A stretch of DNA of 64,000 nucleotides from Latilactobacillus sakei (GTDB lineage Bacteria; Bacillota; Bacilli; Lactobacillales; Lactobacillaceae), in contig CP025839.1 of assembly GCA_002953655.1 (NCBI GenBank), positions 1,736,001 through 1,800,000 on the forward strand. Direction: 5' to 3'. Below, piece after piece: positions 41,411 through 52,245 of the stretch. The number at the start of each line of letters is the position of its first letter. Within the stretch, counting starts at the first letter, position 1. Below the pieces are notes generated by a model. That model was not told the origin of the DNA. It saw only the letters and a list, made by a program, of their open reading frames with translations, and ran no database searches. Position numbers and translations under genes: made by a program.

Positions 41411-43507
41411 TTATGCATTATCGTTTGAGTCATCATTAGTTGGTTTTGAATCAGCAGTATCGTCCGCAACTTCTGTTGTTTCTGAATCAGCTTGTTCAGC
41501 CTCTAATTCTGAGTCAGTTTTTTCTGCTTCTTTTGCTTCAAGTGCTTTTTTAGCTTCTTCAAAAGTAGCTGCTTTTTCACTTGGGAATTCTTCAGCATTC
41601 TTTTCAGGCATCTTACCATCATTGAATAAGCTTAAGATTTCTTTTTCGTTTAATGTTTCATACTTCAATAACATTTCAGCAATCAACTTGTGTTGTTCAC
41701 GGTGTGCTTGAATAATTTCAGTTGCTTGTTGATGTGCTTCGTCGATTAAACGACGAACTTCGCTATCAATTGCAGCGGCCGTTGCTTCAGAAAAGGCTGG
41801 GCCTTGACCGTAAGCAGCCCCGACGAATGGTTGGCCTTCTTTTTCAAGGGCCACCGTTCCTAATTTTTCAGTCATCCCGTAATGGGTAACCATGCCACGT
41901 GCAATCTCGGTTGCTTGTTCGAAATCGTTTGAAGCACCGGTTGATTGAGAGTTGAAGATAATTTCTTCAGCTGTCCGACCACCCATTAAACCAGTCATTT
42001 GTTCCGTCAATTCTTTCTTACTCATCAAGAATTGATCGGTCTTAGGTAACATGATGGCATATCCGCCAGCACGCCCACGTGGTACAATCGTGACCTTCCG
42101 AACGACACGTGAATCACTTAATACTAAACCGATAATTGCATGACCAGCTTCGTGATAAGCCACTGTTTCACGTTCTTTAGGATTGATAACACGATCGCGC
42201 TTAGCAGGACCGGCAATTACCCGATCTTCGGCTTCATCAACATCAGAAGCATCGATATCTTTCTTACTACGACGCGCTGCCACAAGGGCTGCTTCGTTTA
42301 ATAAGTTTTCAAGGTCAGCACCCACAAAACCTGGTGTTTGTTGGGCAATTTCTTTTAAATCAACGTCGTCTGCTAATGGTTTGTTCTTGGCATGAACTTT
42401 CAAGATAGCTTCACGGCCCTTAACGTCTGGACGACCGACAAGGATCTTCCGGTCAAAACGACCTGGACGTAAGAGGGCTGGATCTAAGACATCTGAACGG
42501 TTAGTAGCAGCGATGACAATCACGCCTTCGTTCCCTGAGAAACCATCCATTTCAACTAACATTTGGTTTAATGTTTGTTCACGTTCATCGTGGCCGCCAC
42601 CCATCCCGGCACCACGTTGACGCCCAACAGCATCAATTTCATCAATAAAGATGATTGATGGTGCTGATTTCTTAGCTTGTTCGAATAAATCACGAACACG
42701 GCTAGCACCAACACCGACAAACATTTCAACGAAATCAGAACCAGAGATTGAGAAGAACGGTACACCCGCTTCACCAGCAACGGCTTTCGCTAATAATGTT
42801 TTACCAGTACCTGGAGGTCCTTCGAGTAATACCCCGGCTGGAATCCGTGCGCCTAATGCCGCAAACTTACGAGGGTCTTTCAAGAATTCGACAACTTCGA
42901 CCAATTCTTGTTTTTCCTCTTCAGCGCCAGCAACATCAGAGAAGCGGACTTTATTCGCACCCTTATCCGCTTTTTGCGCTTTGGATTTACCAAAGTTCAT
43001 CATCCGGCCGCCTTGGCCACCGCCTTGACCTGCTTGACCCATCATCATGTAGAATAAACCGAACATAATAATTAGTGGCAAGATTAGGCTTAAGATGCTA
43101 ACCCACCAACCAGATTGTGGTTCTTGCATTGTTTCAATCTTTGTTTTGTTTTGGTTAGCTAAATTCGTAATGGCACTAACTTGTGAATCACTTTGTAATA
43201 AAGTGGTTGTAAAGTGTGTCACTTTCTTATTTTTTGATTGTGAACCAAAAAATGTTGATTTAGGCTGTTCGTCCTTTTGTGCTTTACGATATTCCCCTGA
43301 AATTTTATAAATACCATTTGTTGGTTGAATTGAGAACGATTTAACCTTATCTGTTTTCAACTCACTTAAAAAAGTACTTGATTGAACTTCCTTAGACTCT
43401 GATCCGCCATTGCCATTCATGAAGAATGAAAATACACCGACTAAAGCCACTAGGATAATAATGTAAAACAGACTATTACTGAACAGTCTATTCTTCTTGT
43501 TGTTCAT
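41411..43507 (-). CDS. ftsH: ATP-dependent zinc metalloprotease FtsH
   Basis: Membrane-bound AAA+ protease for quality control. 698 residues from the chosen start. Helices at 12-30 and about 136-156 bracket an extracytoplasmic domain. Walker A GPPGTGKT is at 230-237, Walker B IIFIDEID near 285, the zinc site HEAGH at 452-456. The last 60 residues are Glu/Asp/Ala-rich and look disordered. ATG at 43507 was chosen because CAGGAGGT precedes it; the longer frame starts without a ribosome site. Follows hpt in the same direction, the conserved tilS-hpt-ftsH order. Confidence 0.97.
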   Translation of the reverse strand: MNNKKNRLFSNSLFYIIILVALVGVFSFFMNGNGGSESKEVQSSTFLSELKTDKVKSFSIQPTNGIYKISGEYRKAQKDEQPKSTFFGSQSKNKKVTHFTTTLLQSDSQVSAITNLANQNKTKIETMQEPQSGWWVSILSLILPLIIMFGLFYMMMGQAGQGGGQGGRMMNFGKSKAQKADKGANKVRFSDVAGAEEEKQELVEVVEFLKDPRKFAALGARIPAGVLLEGPPGTGKTLLAKAVAGEAGVPFFSISGSDFVEMFVGVGASRVRDLFEQAKKSAPSIIFIDEIDAVGRQRGAGMGGGHDEREQTLNQMLVEMDGFSGNEGVIVIAATNRSDVLDPALLRPGRFDRKILVGRPDVKGREAILKVHAKNKPLADDVDLKEIAQQTPGFVGADLENLLNEAALVAARRSKKDIDASDVDEAEDRVIAGPAKRDRVINPKERETVAYHEAGHAIIGLVLSDSRVVRKVTIVPRGRAGGYAIMLPKTDQFLMSKKELTEQMTGLMGGRTAEEIIFNSQSTGASNDFEQATEIARGMVTHYGMTEKLGTVALEKEGQPFVGAAYGQGPAFSEATAAAIDSEVRRLIDEAHQQATEIIQAHREQHKLIAEMLLKYETLNEKEILSLFNDGKMPEKNAEEFPSEKAATFEEAKKALEAKEAEKTDSELEAEQADSETTEVADDTADSKPTNDDSNDNA

Positions 43508-43595
43508 ACGTGACCTCCTGAAGCTTCTCATCATTTGTGACACTGTGTCCTTTTGACACTGTTAAACTATAACATATCTGACTTTCATTGACCAT

Positions 43596-44141
43596 TTATT
43601 TACCCGAATAAATTTCCGGTTTCAAAACGCCAATTGTGCCCATATTACGGTAACGTTCGGCATAATCTAAACCGTATCCAACAACGAATTCATTTGGCAC
43701 TTCCATCCCAACATAATCCGAATGAACTGGCACAACTCTACGACTTGGTTTGTCCATTAAAGTGCAAACTTTAATCGAATTAGCTTGGCGCGTCTTCAAG
43801 ATCGCCATCAAATAATTCAACGTCCGCCCCGTGTCGACAATATCTTCAACAATAATAATGTCACGTCCTTGAACGCTCGTATCGAGATCCTTGATAATCT
43901 TTACTTCGCCAGATGAAATCGTGCCATCACCGTAACTTGAAACATCCATAAAATCAATTTCAACGTGTAAATCAATTTCCCGAATTAGATCGGTCATAAA
44001 GACAATGGCGCCTTTTAAAATCCCAATCATTAATGGGTTTTTACCTTGGTAATCTGCCGTAATTTGCTTGCCCAATTTTTCATTGACCCGTTGGATGTCT
44101 TCTCTGGTGTATAAAATACGTTCGATATCTTGTTCTAACAT
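43596..44141 (-). CDS. hpt: Hypoxanthine-guanine phosphoribosyltransferase
   Basis: Purine salvage: hypoxanthine or guanine plus PRPP to IMP or GMP. 181 residues from the chosen start. PRPP loop [18 protein letters not shown]-terminal [13 protein letters not shown] and the base-binding [13 protein letters not shown] are present. ATG at 44141 was chosen because TGGAGG lies 8-9 bases upstream; the open frame runs 43 codons further and overlaps tilS. Downstream partner of tilS. Confidence 0.95.
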   Translation of the reverse strand: MLEQDIERILYTREDIQRVNEKLGKQITADYQGKNPLMIGILKGAIVFMTDLIREIDLHVEIDFMDVSSYGDGTISSGEVKIIKDLDTSVQGRDIIIVEDIVDTGRTLNYLMAILKTRQANSIKVCTLMDKPSRRVVPVHSDYVGMEVPNEFVVGYGLDYAERYRNMGTIGVLKPEIYSGK

Positions 44142-44181
44142 TGAGCTAGCCTCCATTTTTTTAGTAAAGCCTGAATATTCT

Positions 44182-45561
44182 TTATTCATTTGCATAACAT
44201 AGTACGTACCGTATTTTACCAGTTTGTTCGTGATTAAACAATGCTGAAACTCTAAATTCAGGATGACCAATCAGCGTTTCTTGCGACCACACGCCCCAAC
44301 TATTCAGGCGCTTTTCCTGGGGGACCTTCAAGTCAATAAAAAGGCGCTTAAGGGTTTTATGGTGGGTTTTATCAATCATAATTGCATCGGTTAACTGACA
44401 TGGTTTGGCAACGATTGGCCATTGCTCAGCTGCTAGCCAGATCAATTGTTGACCCGATAGTTTACGGGGCAAATGGTTAATTTCGAAAATCCCAATTTGT
44501 TCGTTATTTGGAAGTACGCACCAGTGATTCAGCGTTAGTGTTCGACTTTTTTCAGCTTTCACCATGACGTCATCGTTGGTTAATTGCCCAATTCGGAAAC
44601 GCTCATAGGTTTTAGTCAACACCACACCCTGACCAAGCGCTAACTGACCTTGTGGTTTAGTCGTTGATTGCACTAATTGGTGGAGCTGTTGTAACTGCGT
44701 TTCTTTGAGCGGACTGATAGGCGCGAAATATTGTTTAATAATAAGTTGCCAGATGGCTGTCTGTTGTGCTGTCGGCAATGTTTTAATCGCCTTGAGCTGA
44801 CCACTAACAACTTTGTCGGTGATCTTCAAATCTAGCAATGGTAATAACGCCGTCGTCAACTGTGCTTGTTGTGCCAATAAAGCCGTTAATTGCCGGCTGA
44901 AGCGATTAGCATTTTGTAATACGTGCTTATTTTCTTGTTTTAAAAAAGGCACCAACGTATGGCGAACCCGATTCCGCAAGACAGTCGTCTCATAGTTTGT
45001 CTGATCTTCAAAAGACGTGATGTTATTGGCTAAGGCATAGTCACGCAAATCCTGCTTAGCAAACGGTAATAAGGGTCTAATCAACATTCCTTGGGCAAAC
45101 GGCCGCTGAATTTGAATGCCCCGCATTTCGTGTAGTTCACCACTACGAATAAATTTCATCATCAGGGTTTCTAATTGGTCATCGCCGTGATGCGCCGTGA
45201 CGAGATAATCTGCCTTTTCAGTGGTCATTAGCTGTTCAAAAAATTGATATCTAAATGCCCGGGCGGCCGCTTCGATTCCCGTTTGTGGGTGTTGTTTAAG
45301 CGGCCAATGCGCCACTTGCAGTGGTAGTTCATTTTCCAGACAGAATTGCCGTAAATAAGCTTCTTCTGTCACACTTTCTGCGCGTAACTCATGATTGACG
45401 TGGGCAACAACCAACCGGGGCTTAAGTGCTACAGGTAAGCGTTGCAAAAGGGTCAGCAAAACCATCGAGTCAACACCAGTTGACGTCGCCACGATGACTT
45501 TGGCGCCGGCTGGCCAAAAATGGTAGCGGTGCATCTCGTTTTGAAAAGCTTGTTCTAGCAT
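44182..45561 (-). CDS. tilS: tRNA(Ile)-lysidine synthetase
   Basis: Converts C34 of tRNA-Ile(CAU) to lysidine using ATP, essential for reading AUA. 459 residues. N-terminal PP-ATPase with [14 protein letters not shown]: the usual SGGxDS loop reads STGVDS here, a variant I believe other lactobacilli share. [15 protein letters not shown] and [15 protein letters not shown] follow, then the C-terminal TilS domain. ATG follows GAAGGAG. Precedes hpt. Confidence 0.95.
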   Translation of the reverse strand: MLEQAFQNEMHRYHFWPAGAKVIVATSTGVDSMVLLTLLQRLPVALKPRLVVAHVNHELRAESVTEEAYLRQFCLENELPLQVAHWPLKQHPQTGIEAAARAFRYQFFEQLMTTEKADYLVTAHHGDDQLETLMMKFIRSGELHEMRGIQIQRPFAQGMLIRPLLPFAKQDLRDYALANNITSFEDQTNYETTVLRNRVRHTLVPFLKQENKHVLQNANRFSRQLTALLAQQAQLTTALLPLLDLKITDKVVSGQLKAIKTLPTAQQTAIWQLIIKQYFAPISPLKETQLQQLHQLVQSTTKPQGQLALGQGVVLTKTYERFRIGQLTNDDVMVKAEKSRTLTLNHWCVLPNNEQIGIFEINHLPRKLSGQQLIWLAAEQWPIVAKPCQLTDAIMIDKTHHKTLKRLFIDLKVPQEKRLNSWGVWSQETLIGHPEFRVSALFNHEQTGKIRYVLCYANE

Positions 45562-45584
45562 CTTAATTCTCCTTCAAATGAATA

Positions 45585-45632
45585 GAGGTTGGGTCAAAAG
45601 TTTAATCACTAAACTTAAAACCCAACCTCTAT
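45585..45632. repeat. Strong hairpin between yabR and tilS
   Basis: GAGGTTGGGT pairs with ACCCAACCTC, enclosing AAGTTTA/TAAACTT. No T run on either strand, so it is probably an mRNA stability or processing hairpin instead of a full terminator. Confidence 0.6.
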
Positions 45633-45644
45633 CATGATTTTTGA

Positions 45645-46088
45645 TTAACTACGACGACCGCCACGGCCCCCACGTTTACCTTCTGTATTGCGTTTAATAG
45701 TAGACAAACGATCTTCACTATCTTTTAAGAAGCCTGATAGTAAATCGTCAAAGCCTTCTTTCTTAGGCGCGCTTGTATGTTCAGGTTTACGATACCCACC
45801 GCGATTGTTATTTGGACGACTAGATTGTGGCCGAGTATGCTCTTGCACCTTAGGTTGATCAACCGCTTTTCGAATGGATAATCCGATTTTTCCGTTTTGA
45901 TCTGACATCACCTTCACAGTCACTTCGTCCCCAACTGTTAAGACATCGTGAATATCCTTGATATAACTATCAGAAACTTCACTGATGTGGACTAATCCGG
46001 TCTTGCCTTCTCCTAAATCAACGAAAGCGCCAAAATTCGTAATACCTGTTACCTTACCAGGAACTTTTGAACCAACTTCAACTGCCAT
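45645..46088 (-). CDS. yabR: S1-domain RNA-binding protein (YabR-like)
   Basis: 147 residues. An S1 domain at residues 4-73 (VGSKVPGKVTGITNFGAFVDL, quoted in part: GITNFGAFVDLGEGKTGLVH) is followed by a basic, disordered tail ending in GRGGRRS. Similar to YabR and polynucleotide phosphorylase S1 domains; role in translation or RNA binding is presumed. ATG follows AGGAGGACG. Lies in the conserved divIC-yabR-tilS order, with its own probable promoter. Confidence 0.92.
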   Translation of the reverse strand: MAVEVGSKVPGKVTGITNFGAFVDLGEGKTGLVHISEVSDSYIKDIHDVLTVGDEVTVKVMSDQNGKIGLSIRKAVDQPKVQEHTRPQSSRPNNNRGGYRKPEHTSAPKKEGFDDLLSGFLKDSEDRLSTIKRNTEGKRGGRGGRRS

Positions 46089-46155
46089 ATAAAACTACGT
46101 CCTCCTAAATGGTCGTTTGAACTCGTCAAACTTTTAATCACAAACTTGTGATATT

Positions 46156-46205
46156 TAATAAAATAAGTATAGCACGCTTTACCCTTGAAACAAGGCTGTA
46201 AAGCG
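46156..46205 (-). promoter_or_regulatory. Hairpin and probable promoter before yabR
   Basis: CGCTTTA...CCTTG-TTT-CAAGG-TAAAGCG forms a hairpin after divIC. Its right arm overlaps TTGTTT-16 nt-TATACT on the minus strand, a plausible yabR promoter. Terminator and promoter functions may overlap here. Confidence 0.45.
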
Positions 46206-46208
46206 AAA

Positions 46209-46607
46209 TTATTTTTGTTGTTCGTTTAAATTTGGTGCCTTATCTTGGGGCAAACTATAGATTGTTTCACCCTTCTTTGAATAATAGTATTTATAGCGAA
46301 TGTACTTCGCTAAATAGTCATCATTATGTAACTGAGAAACTTGTACCTTTAAATCCGCTTCTTTGGCCTTGGCCTTTTTTAAGGATTGTTTTTTAGCAAC
46401 TGTTTGTTTCTCAATTAATGCCAGAGAATGGTGGGTTTGCAGGATTTGAATGCCGCAAACACTAAAAAGAATTAACGCAATCATCCCGAGCGCTAATAAT
46501 CGACGTTTATGAACCGTCCGTGTTCGTTTTGATTTTTGTTCAACCTTCTGTTTAGCTGCCTGTTGTTTCGTATAGGCATTTTCAATCTTCGTTATCTTAC
46601 GACTCAC
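46209..46607 (-). CDS. divIC: Cell division protein DivIC (FtsB-like septum initiator)
   Basis: Single-pass membrane protein of the FtsL/DivIB/DivIC divisome subcomplex. 132 residues: basic cytoplasmic N-terminus, helix at about 38-56 (LLALGMIALILFSVCGIQIL), then an extracytoplasmic coiled coil (KKAKAKEADLKVQVSQLHND) and YIRYKYYYSKKGE typical of the family. GTG at 46607 was chosen because GGAGGGG precedes it; a longer frame adds 6 residues over that site. Confidence 0.93.
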   Translation of the reverse strand: MSRKITKIENAYTKQQAAKQKVEQKSKRTRTVHKRRLLALGMIALILFSVCGIQILQTHHSLALIEKQTVAKKQSLKKAKAKEADLKVQVSQLHNDDYLAKYIRYKYYYSKKGETIYSLPQDKAPNLNEQQK

Positions 46608-46684
46608 GCTAGCCCCTCCAATCACTGGTTGTAATCCCTTTATTATAGCAAGTTATCAAAAACAACGTCAACCAATATCATTAA

Positions 46685-46744
46685 AATAGGCGATATTAGT
46701 GATTATCCTTAACAAACTGGACTAAACCACTAATATCGCCTATT
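46685..46744. repeat. Perfect 17-bp inverted repeat between rqcP and divIC
   Basis: AATAGGCGATATTAGTG and its exact reverse complement, separated by 26 bp. On the minus strand it is followed by TTTTAAT. It could be a terminator with a large loop, or an mRNA hairpin. Confidence 0.7.
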
Positions 46745-46752
46745 AAAAGACC

Positions 46753-47019
46753 TTATTCAAAATTTTCTGCAACCTTAGTTTCAAGGATTTCGTACATTTC
46801 TGCTGCATCGCTCTTCTTGGTTGTTTCGATAATTTGTGTAATCTTGACAATCATCGTTTTATTACCAAAACCAATTTCCAATTTATCGCCGACAACCACG
46901 TTACTTGAAGACTTTGCTTGCCGATCATTAATTAAAATCCGGCCTTTATCTGCAATTTCCTTTGCAACTGAACGTCGTTTAATAATCCGTGATACTTTTA
47001 AAAACTTATCTAATCTCAT
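46753..47019 (-). CDS. rqcP: S4-domain RNA-binding protein RqcP (Hsp15-like)
   Basis: 88 residues with an S4 domain from residue 1 ([21 protein letters not shown]) and [22 protein letters not shown]. subtilis RqcP (YabO) acts with RqcH in tagging peptides on stalled 50S ribosomes with alanine. ATG follows AAAGGTAGGCG. Located, as in other Firmicutes, between the YabM-like flippase gene and divIC. Confidence 0.93.
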   Translation of the reverse strand: MRLDKFLKVSRIIKRRSVAKEIADKGRILINDRQAKSSSNVVVGDKLEIGFGNKTMIVKITQIIETTKKSDAAEMYEILETKVAENFE

Positions 47020-47028
47020 TAGTGTCGC

Positions 47029-48612
47029 CTACCTTTTTAATTTTTGTGCTAGTTTCAGCAATTGTTTACCACCGGGTATCGTTAACCATTCCCGAATCGA
47101 GAATAATTGCCATGCTAAAGCAAGGCCGATAAAGATGGGCACCCCGACTGCAATCCCAATACCAGCGCCTAAAACAGCTTGGCCCCTTGAGACCAGACTA
47201 GGTTGAATAACAGTTACCACAAAGCGAACCGCTACCGCCATGATGCCACAGATCAAAACCAATTTACCTGTAAAATGTTGGCCATCTAGGGCCTCTCGTA
47301 CCAATTCCGGAGATTGCCGCAAGATTAAGGCTAACACAACCCCTAAGCTAATAACAGTCCCCACGCTCGCACCCACAATTTGGTAGTGTTGTACCAACCA
47401 TTGATTAATGACCACTTTGACGAAAAGGCCGATTAATAGCGCAATTGTCGTCTTATGGAACTGATCCAAACTCTGCAAAACACTATTGCAGGCATTGATC
47501 AGCGCAATAATTACGATACTTAGCATGTACCACACTAAGGCTTTGTTCCCATCTGCATCCCCAAACAACAAGTAGTTCACTTGTGGCATGAGAATCATCA
47601 AACCAGTCGTTGCCGCCGCCGAGAGGCCTAAACTGATATGAATCAATGATTCAGCGACTTGTTGGAACTGATGATCTTGTTGTTGTTGTCGTGCCCGCGA
47701 GAGACTTGGAATCAAAGTCGATGAAAAAGCCATTGAGATGACTAAGCCTAACTGTACGAGCGGCTGGCCCCGATCAAATATCCCTTTAAGGTTTTTAGCA
47801 AGATCCTCAGTTAAGCCACTGGCCACTAAGCCTTTTTTAACCGTAAATGAATCAACCAACTGTAGTAACACTATTAATGAAGCAAACAGACAAATCGAGC
47901 CACCTTCTATTAATAAGCGTTTAGCCAATGAACGGTACGCACCTAAGTTAATGCCCTTTGGTTTTGTCCCTCTGAGCACAAAAGCTTTTTCCGCCGGTTT
48001 CAATAAAGCGACGGTCGCTACCAGCCCCCCGAAAAAGGCGCCGGACATCGCCCAGGTGCCCATTTCATAAACAGACCAGTGTAGCTTCAATGATAACCAC
48101 GCCGCCAGGATAATCACAACCACGCGAACGAGTTGTTCGGCCACTTGCGAGGTCGCCGTCGGAACCATGTTGAAGATCCCTTGGAAATACCCTCGTGTGA
48201 CCGCTAAAAACGGCATCAGTAAAAACATATACGACACCATTCTAATGATTGGTGCCAATTCAGCATCCGCCATGGCCACTGCAATGGCTGGTGCTTGATA
48301 TTGCAAATAGAAAAAGATCAGTGCCCCGAATAATCCTAATAGCGCAAATGACCGCCGTAAAATCTGGGTTTGCTCAGCCGGAGCCGTTTCTTCAGCCACA
48401 ATTTTAGAAATATAAACTGGGAACCCACTTAACGCAAAGGTCATCCCAATCCCATAGATAGGGTAAACTTGCTGATAAACGTAAAACCCAGTATTGCCAA
48501 CCATATTTTGAAATGGGATCCGATAGACCGCACTCAATATTTTGGCAACAAAGGAAGCAATTGATAAGACAACGGCCCCCTTCATTAAATGTTGCATCTG
48601 TTTATTTTGCAT
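47029..48612 (-). CDS. Polysaccharide flippase-like membrane protein (YabM/SpoVB/MurJ group)
   Basis: 527 residues, about 14 helices. N-terminal GAVVLSIASFVAKILSAVYRIPFQ and GNTGFYVYQQVYPIYG are signatures of the YabM/SpoVB group within the MVF superfamily, which includes lipid II flippases (MurJ, YtgP). Placement in the mfd-yabM-yabO(rqcP)-divIC order favours YabM. It likely moves a lipid-linked wall precursor; whether it is the main MurJ cannot be judged. ATG follows GGAGGGA. Confidence 0.9.
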   Translation of the reverse strand: MQNKQMQHLMKGAVVLSIASFVAKILSAVYRIPFQNMVGNTGFYVYQQVYPIYGIGMTFALSGFPVYISKIVAEETAPAEQTQILRRSFALLGLFGALIFFYLQYQAPAIAVAMADAELAPIIRMVSYMFLLMPFLAVTRGYFQGIFNMVPTATSQVAEQLVRVVVIILAAWLSLKLHWSVYEMGTWAMSGAFFGGLVATVALLKPAEKAFVLRGTKPKGINLGAYRSLAKRLLIEGGSICLFASLIVLLQLVDSFTVKKGLVASGLTEDLAKNLKGIFDRGQPLVQLGLVISMAFSSTLIPSLSRARQQQQDHQFQQVAESLIHISLGLSAAATTGLMILMPQVNYLLFGDADGNKALVWYMLSIVIIALINACNSVLQSLDQFHKTTIALLIGLFVKVVINQWLVQHYQIVGASVGTVISLGVVLALILRQSPELVREALDGQHFTGKLVLICGIMAVAVRFVVTVIQPSLVSRGQAVLGAGIGIAVGVPIFIGLALAWQLFSIREWLTIPGGKQLLKLAQKLKR

Positions 48613-48648
48613 CGAATCCCTCCGATAATCGCTACCAATAACTAGCGG

Positions 48649-51600
48649 TTATTTTGCCAACTGCTGCTTTTCGATTTCAACGAGTGTTTCCACAAAAATC
48701 GCCAATTCACGTAACCAATCGCCAGTCTTCATCTTAGGTTGGATAATTAACGTCACACTTAATTTTTCTTGTTCGAACCCCACCGTGGCCTTCAAACGGG
48801 TTGCTGACAAGGCTTCAAAAATCTGCTCGCCAGAAACTAAGCGACTGCCTTTTGGTGATAAGACAACTTGAAGCTTGTCTTTGACTTGCTTAATCGTTTC
48901 GATTAGGGCATCATCGGCATTCATTTTTAATTGACCGATTGTTAAGAGATGGGCGACTTGAACCGGGTAATCCCCAAAGCGATCAATTAAATCGCTCTGG
49001 ATTTCTGTAAAGGCCGCTTCTGTATCCATTTGGCGAATTCGTTTGTAAATTTCAATTTTTTGCCGTTGATCATTGATATAATCATCCGGCAAGTAAGCTT
49101 CGAGCTTCAAATCAATCTCGGCGTTAGTCTTAGCTGCCACTTTCTTACCTTGTTTCTTAGCGACCGCTTCACTGAGCATTTGTGAGTATAAATCAAACCC
49201 GACTGAATCGATAAAGCCGTGTTGTTGTTTACCTAATAAGTTACCGGCGCCTCGAATTGATAAATCACGCATCGCAATTTTGAAGCCAGAACCCAACTCG
49301 GTAAAGTCTTTAATAGCTTGCAGACGTTTCTCGCTGACTTCAGTCAATACCTTATCCGGTTTATACATAAAGTACCCATAAGCGACCCGACTACTCCGGC
49401 CAATCCGCCCCCGTAATTGATACAGTTGGGACAAGCCGTAATGATCAGCATCTTCGACAATCATCGTATTAACGTTGGGCATATCAACCCCGGTTTCAAT
49501 AATCGTCGTTGTGACTAACACATCGTACTTCCCCTGAACAAAGTCGTAAATGACCCCTTCTAGTTGGGCCTCTGTCATTTGCCCATGCGCATAGCCGACA
49601 GTTGCTTCTGGCACAAGCGCTTGAATCTCATCGACGGTTTGTTCAATATCACTAACGCGATTATGCAGATAAAAGACTTGACCATTACGTTCCAGTTCCC
49701 GTTCAATCGCTTCTCGCATCGCACCGAAATTTTGTTCCATCACATAAGTTTGAATCGGATACCGGTTAGTCGGGGGCGTTTCAATAACCGAAAGATCCCG
49801 CACACCCAACATCGACATGTGTAACGTCCGCGGAATCGGGGTTGCCGTTAAGGTTAACACATCAACTTGTGCTTTTAATTGTTTAAGTCGTTCCTTATGT
49901 TTAACCCCAAACCGTTGTTCTTCATCGACGATTAATAGGCCCAGATCCTTGAAGACCACATCTTTTGATAATAACCGATGCGTTCCAATGACGATATCCA
50001 CTTGCCCTTTTTCTAAACCTTTAAGCGTGGCCGTCACTTCTTTACGCGTCTTAAAGCGGGATAATAACCCAATTTCTACTGGAAAATCCGCAAACCGCGC
50101 TAACATATTCTCGTAATGTTGTTGCGCCAAAATCGTGGTCGGAACTAGGAAAGCAACCTGTTTACCAGCCGCAACTGCTTTAAACGCAGCGCGTAAGGCA
50201 ACTTCGGTTTTCCCAAAGCCCACATCGCCGACTAGTAAACGGTCCATTGGCCGAACTTTTTCCATATCGTGCTTAATCTCAGCTGTACTGCGTAATTGAT
50301 CATCCGTTTCTGGGTACGCAAATTGATTTTCAAAATCAGCTTGTAATTGATCATCTTTAGGAAAGGCATAACCCTTTTCGGCTTCCCGTTGCGCGTACAA
50401 TTCGATTAAATCATCCGCTATATCTTCAATTTTAGCGGAAACCTTACTCTTCGTCTTTTGCCATTCCGCGCCACCTAATTTATTAATCTTAGGTGTTTTG
50501 GATTCGGCTGAGACGTATTTTTGCACCATGTCCAATTGCGTCACCGGGATGAATAACTTCCCATTATCTCGATACAAGATGGTAATGTAATCCTGATGGA
50601 CACCGTCAACTTCTAAGGTCTCCATCCCAACGTATTCACCAATCCCGTGATTGACATGCACGACATAATCGCCCGGTTTTAATTCGCTATAACTCTTTAA
50701 GCGTTCCGCATTGGCTAACGTTTGCCGGCGCACCTTCTTTTTGGGGGCGGTATTAAATAATTCTTTTTCAGTCAGAACGACTAATTTTAAATCTGGTAAC
50801 TCAAAACCATTTTGCAATGACCCTTGGACAATTTGAATCTGCCCCGCCACCAATTTGGTTTTGGTCGTGACCGTCGCTTCAATCTCAAAATCGTGGAAGG
50901 TTTGGTCAATCTTCTTCACCCGTTTGGCATCTGATACTAAAACAACGACAGTTTGCTGTTGCTTTTGCCAACGACTCATTTCCGTTTTTAATAAAGGCAT
51001 TTGGCTAAAGAATTGCTGGACATTCCGCGTGGGCATATTGCCTAACGTATCCAATTTTAATTGTCCCATTCCCTTTTGGAATAAGGATAAATATAAATGG
51101 GCGTGTTGATCTTGCTTCATTAAACTGTGGACATCAACCAATAGTTTTTGCGCCGGTAATAACCGGCGACTGCCTAACATCTCAGTCTGCCAATTAGCGG
51201 CTTCTTCCGCTAAGACGCGTTGGGTTTCTTGAATGCGGGGGTAATCATCAAAAATCACTAACCCACTATTCTTAAAGTAATCAATTAAACTCGTATGATC
51301 GGGGTAAAGATAATCGACAAAAAGCGCCAAATTTTCAAAACGCTCGCCCGCCAACAACCGACTAATCGGGGTTTCAAAGTTCACGGCTAACGCCTTTTGA
51401 TCATCTTTGACCGTTAGCTTAGCTGCTGCTTGCTGATAATCGACTTGCAGTGCTTCTCCGGCCATTTCAAGTTGTGCCGTATTCGCTAATAAATCGGTTG
51501 CTGGCATGAGGTCGACACTCTCGAGATTTTCAATGCTCCGTTGCGTATCAGCCTCAAATGAACGGATTGCATCAACCTCTGTATCAAAGAGTTCAATCCG

Positions 51601-52170
51601 AACCGGATTTTCCGTATCGAGGGGGAAGATATCAATAATATCTCCCCGCATTGCGAACTCGCCAGGTTTTCCCACTAATTTATCGCGGTGATAGCCCATT
51701 TCGGCCAATTGAGCGCCCAAGATTTTCGGATCAACTTCGCCACCCATTTTGATTTGGGTCTGACTATCGCGCCATTGTCGTACGGTTGGCAATAACCGTC
51801 GCATCCCTGCAACTGACGTCACAACAATCCCTTTTTTACCGGTTGCCAAAAAGCTCAACGTTCGGACACGTTCAGCTCTTGATTCTGGCGAACTAACCGC
51901 CATTTCAGCTGCCATCACTTCTTCAACCGGAAAGGTATAAATTTGGTCCCCATTTAACTGGTTAGCTAAATCCTCAGCCACCTGATTAGCTTGAAACATA
52001 TTACTTTCAATGATCAATAATGGTTGGCGCTGTTGTTTATAAATCGTCGCCAAAAAAAGCGTCTTGGCTGAGCCTGAAAGCCCAGTCAGCAATTGTCTGA
52101 CGCCTGGCTTTTGATTTTCTAATACGGATTGCACTTGCTGGGTATCACCCAGCATTGAAATTAAATCCAT
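48649..52170 (-). CDS. mfd: Transcription-repair coupling factor Mfd
   Basis: Removes RNA polymerase stalled at DNA lesions and recruits UvrA. 1173 residues, full length. Order: UvrB-like N-terminal modules, RNA-polymerase-interacting (CarD-like) domain at DYVVHVNHGIGEYVGMETL (near residue 500), helicase with GDVGFGKTEVALR, DEEQRFG in motif II, TATPIPRTLHMS, then the C-terminal TRCF domain. ATG follows AAGGGACC. Followed by the flippase gene after 36 bp. Confidence 0.97.
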   Translation of the reverse strand: MDLISMLGDTQQVQSVLENQKPGVRQLLTGLSGSAKTLFLATIYKQQRQPLLIIESNMFQANQVAEDLANQLNGDQIYTFPVEEVMAAEMAVSSPESRAERVRTLSFLATGKKGIVVTSVAGMRRLLPTVRQWRDSQTQIKMGGEVDPKILGAQLAEMGYHRDKLVGKPGEFAMRGDIIDIFPLDTENPVRIELFDTEVDAIRSFEADTQRSIENLESVDLMPATDLLANTAQLEMAGEALQVDYQQAAAKLTVKDDQKALAVNFETPISRLLAGERFENLALFVDYLYPDHTSLIDYFKNSGLVIFDDYPRIQETQRVLAEEAANWQTEMLGSRRLLPAQKLLVDVHSLMKQDQHAHLYLSLFQKGMGQLKLDTLGNMPTRNVQQFFSQMPLLKTEMSRWQKQQQTVVVLVSDAKRVKKIDQTFHDFEIEATVTTKTKLVAGQIQIVQGSLQNGFELPDLKLVVLTEKELFNTAPKKKVRRQTLANAERLKSYSELKPGDYVVHVNHGIGEYVGMETLEVDGVHQDYITILYRDNGKLFIPVTQLDMVQKYVSAESKTPKINKLGGAEWQKTKSKVSAKIEDIADDLIELYAQREAEKGYAFPKDDQLQADFENQFAYPETDDQLRSTAEIKHDMEKVRPMDRLLVGDVGFGKTEVALRAAFKAVAAGKQVAFLVPTTILAQQHYENMLARFADFPVEIGLLSRFKTRKEVTATLKGLEKGQVDIVIGTHRLLSKDVVFKDLGLLIVDEEQRFGVKHKERLKQLKAQVDVLTLTATPIPRTLHMSMLGVRDLSVIETPPTNRYPIQTYVMEQNFGAMREAIERELERNGQVFYLHNRVSDIEQTVDEIQALVPEATVGYAHGQMTEAQLEGVIYDFVQGKYDVLVTTTIIETGVDMPNVNTMIVEDADHYGLSQLYQLRGRIGRSSRVAYGYFMYKPDKVLTEVSEKRLQAIKDFTELGSGFKIAMRDLSIRGAGNLLGKQQHGFIDSVGFDLYSQMLSEAVAKKQGKKVAAKTNAEIDLKLEAYLPDDYINDQRQKIEIYKRIRQMDTEAAFTEIQSDLIDRFGDYPVQVAHLLTIGQLKMNADDALIETIKQVKDKLQVVLSPKGSRLVSGEQIFEALSATRLKATVGFEQEKLSVTLIIQPKMKTGDWLRELAIFVETLVEIEKQQLAK

Positions 52171-52211
52171 TCAAAAGGTCCCTTACTTTCTTGAAATTTG
52201 TGACTGCTAGA

Positions 52212-52245
52212 AATTAGCGATATCGCCTACTGGCGCACGCTAATT
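52212..52245. repeat. Hairpin between pth and mfd
   Basis: AATTAGCG/CGCTAATT outer arms enclosing CGCC/GGCG. It overlaps the pth stop codon region. No T run on either side; probably an mRNA processing or partial termination hairpin. Confidence 0.5.

Noticed and set aside
43508-43543. Longer N-terminus for FtsH
   Set aside because: The extra 12 codons span the ribosome site CAGGAGGT that serves the ATG at 43507.
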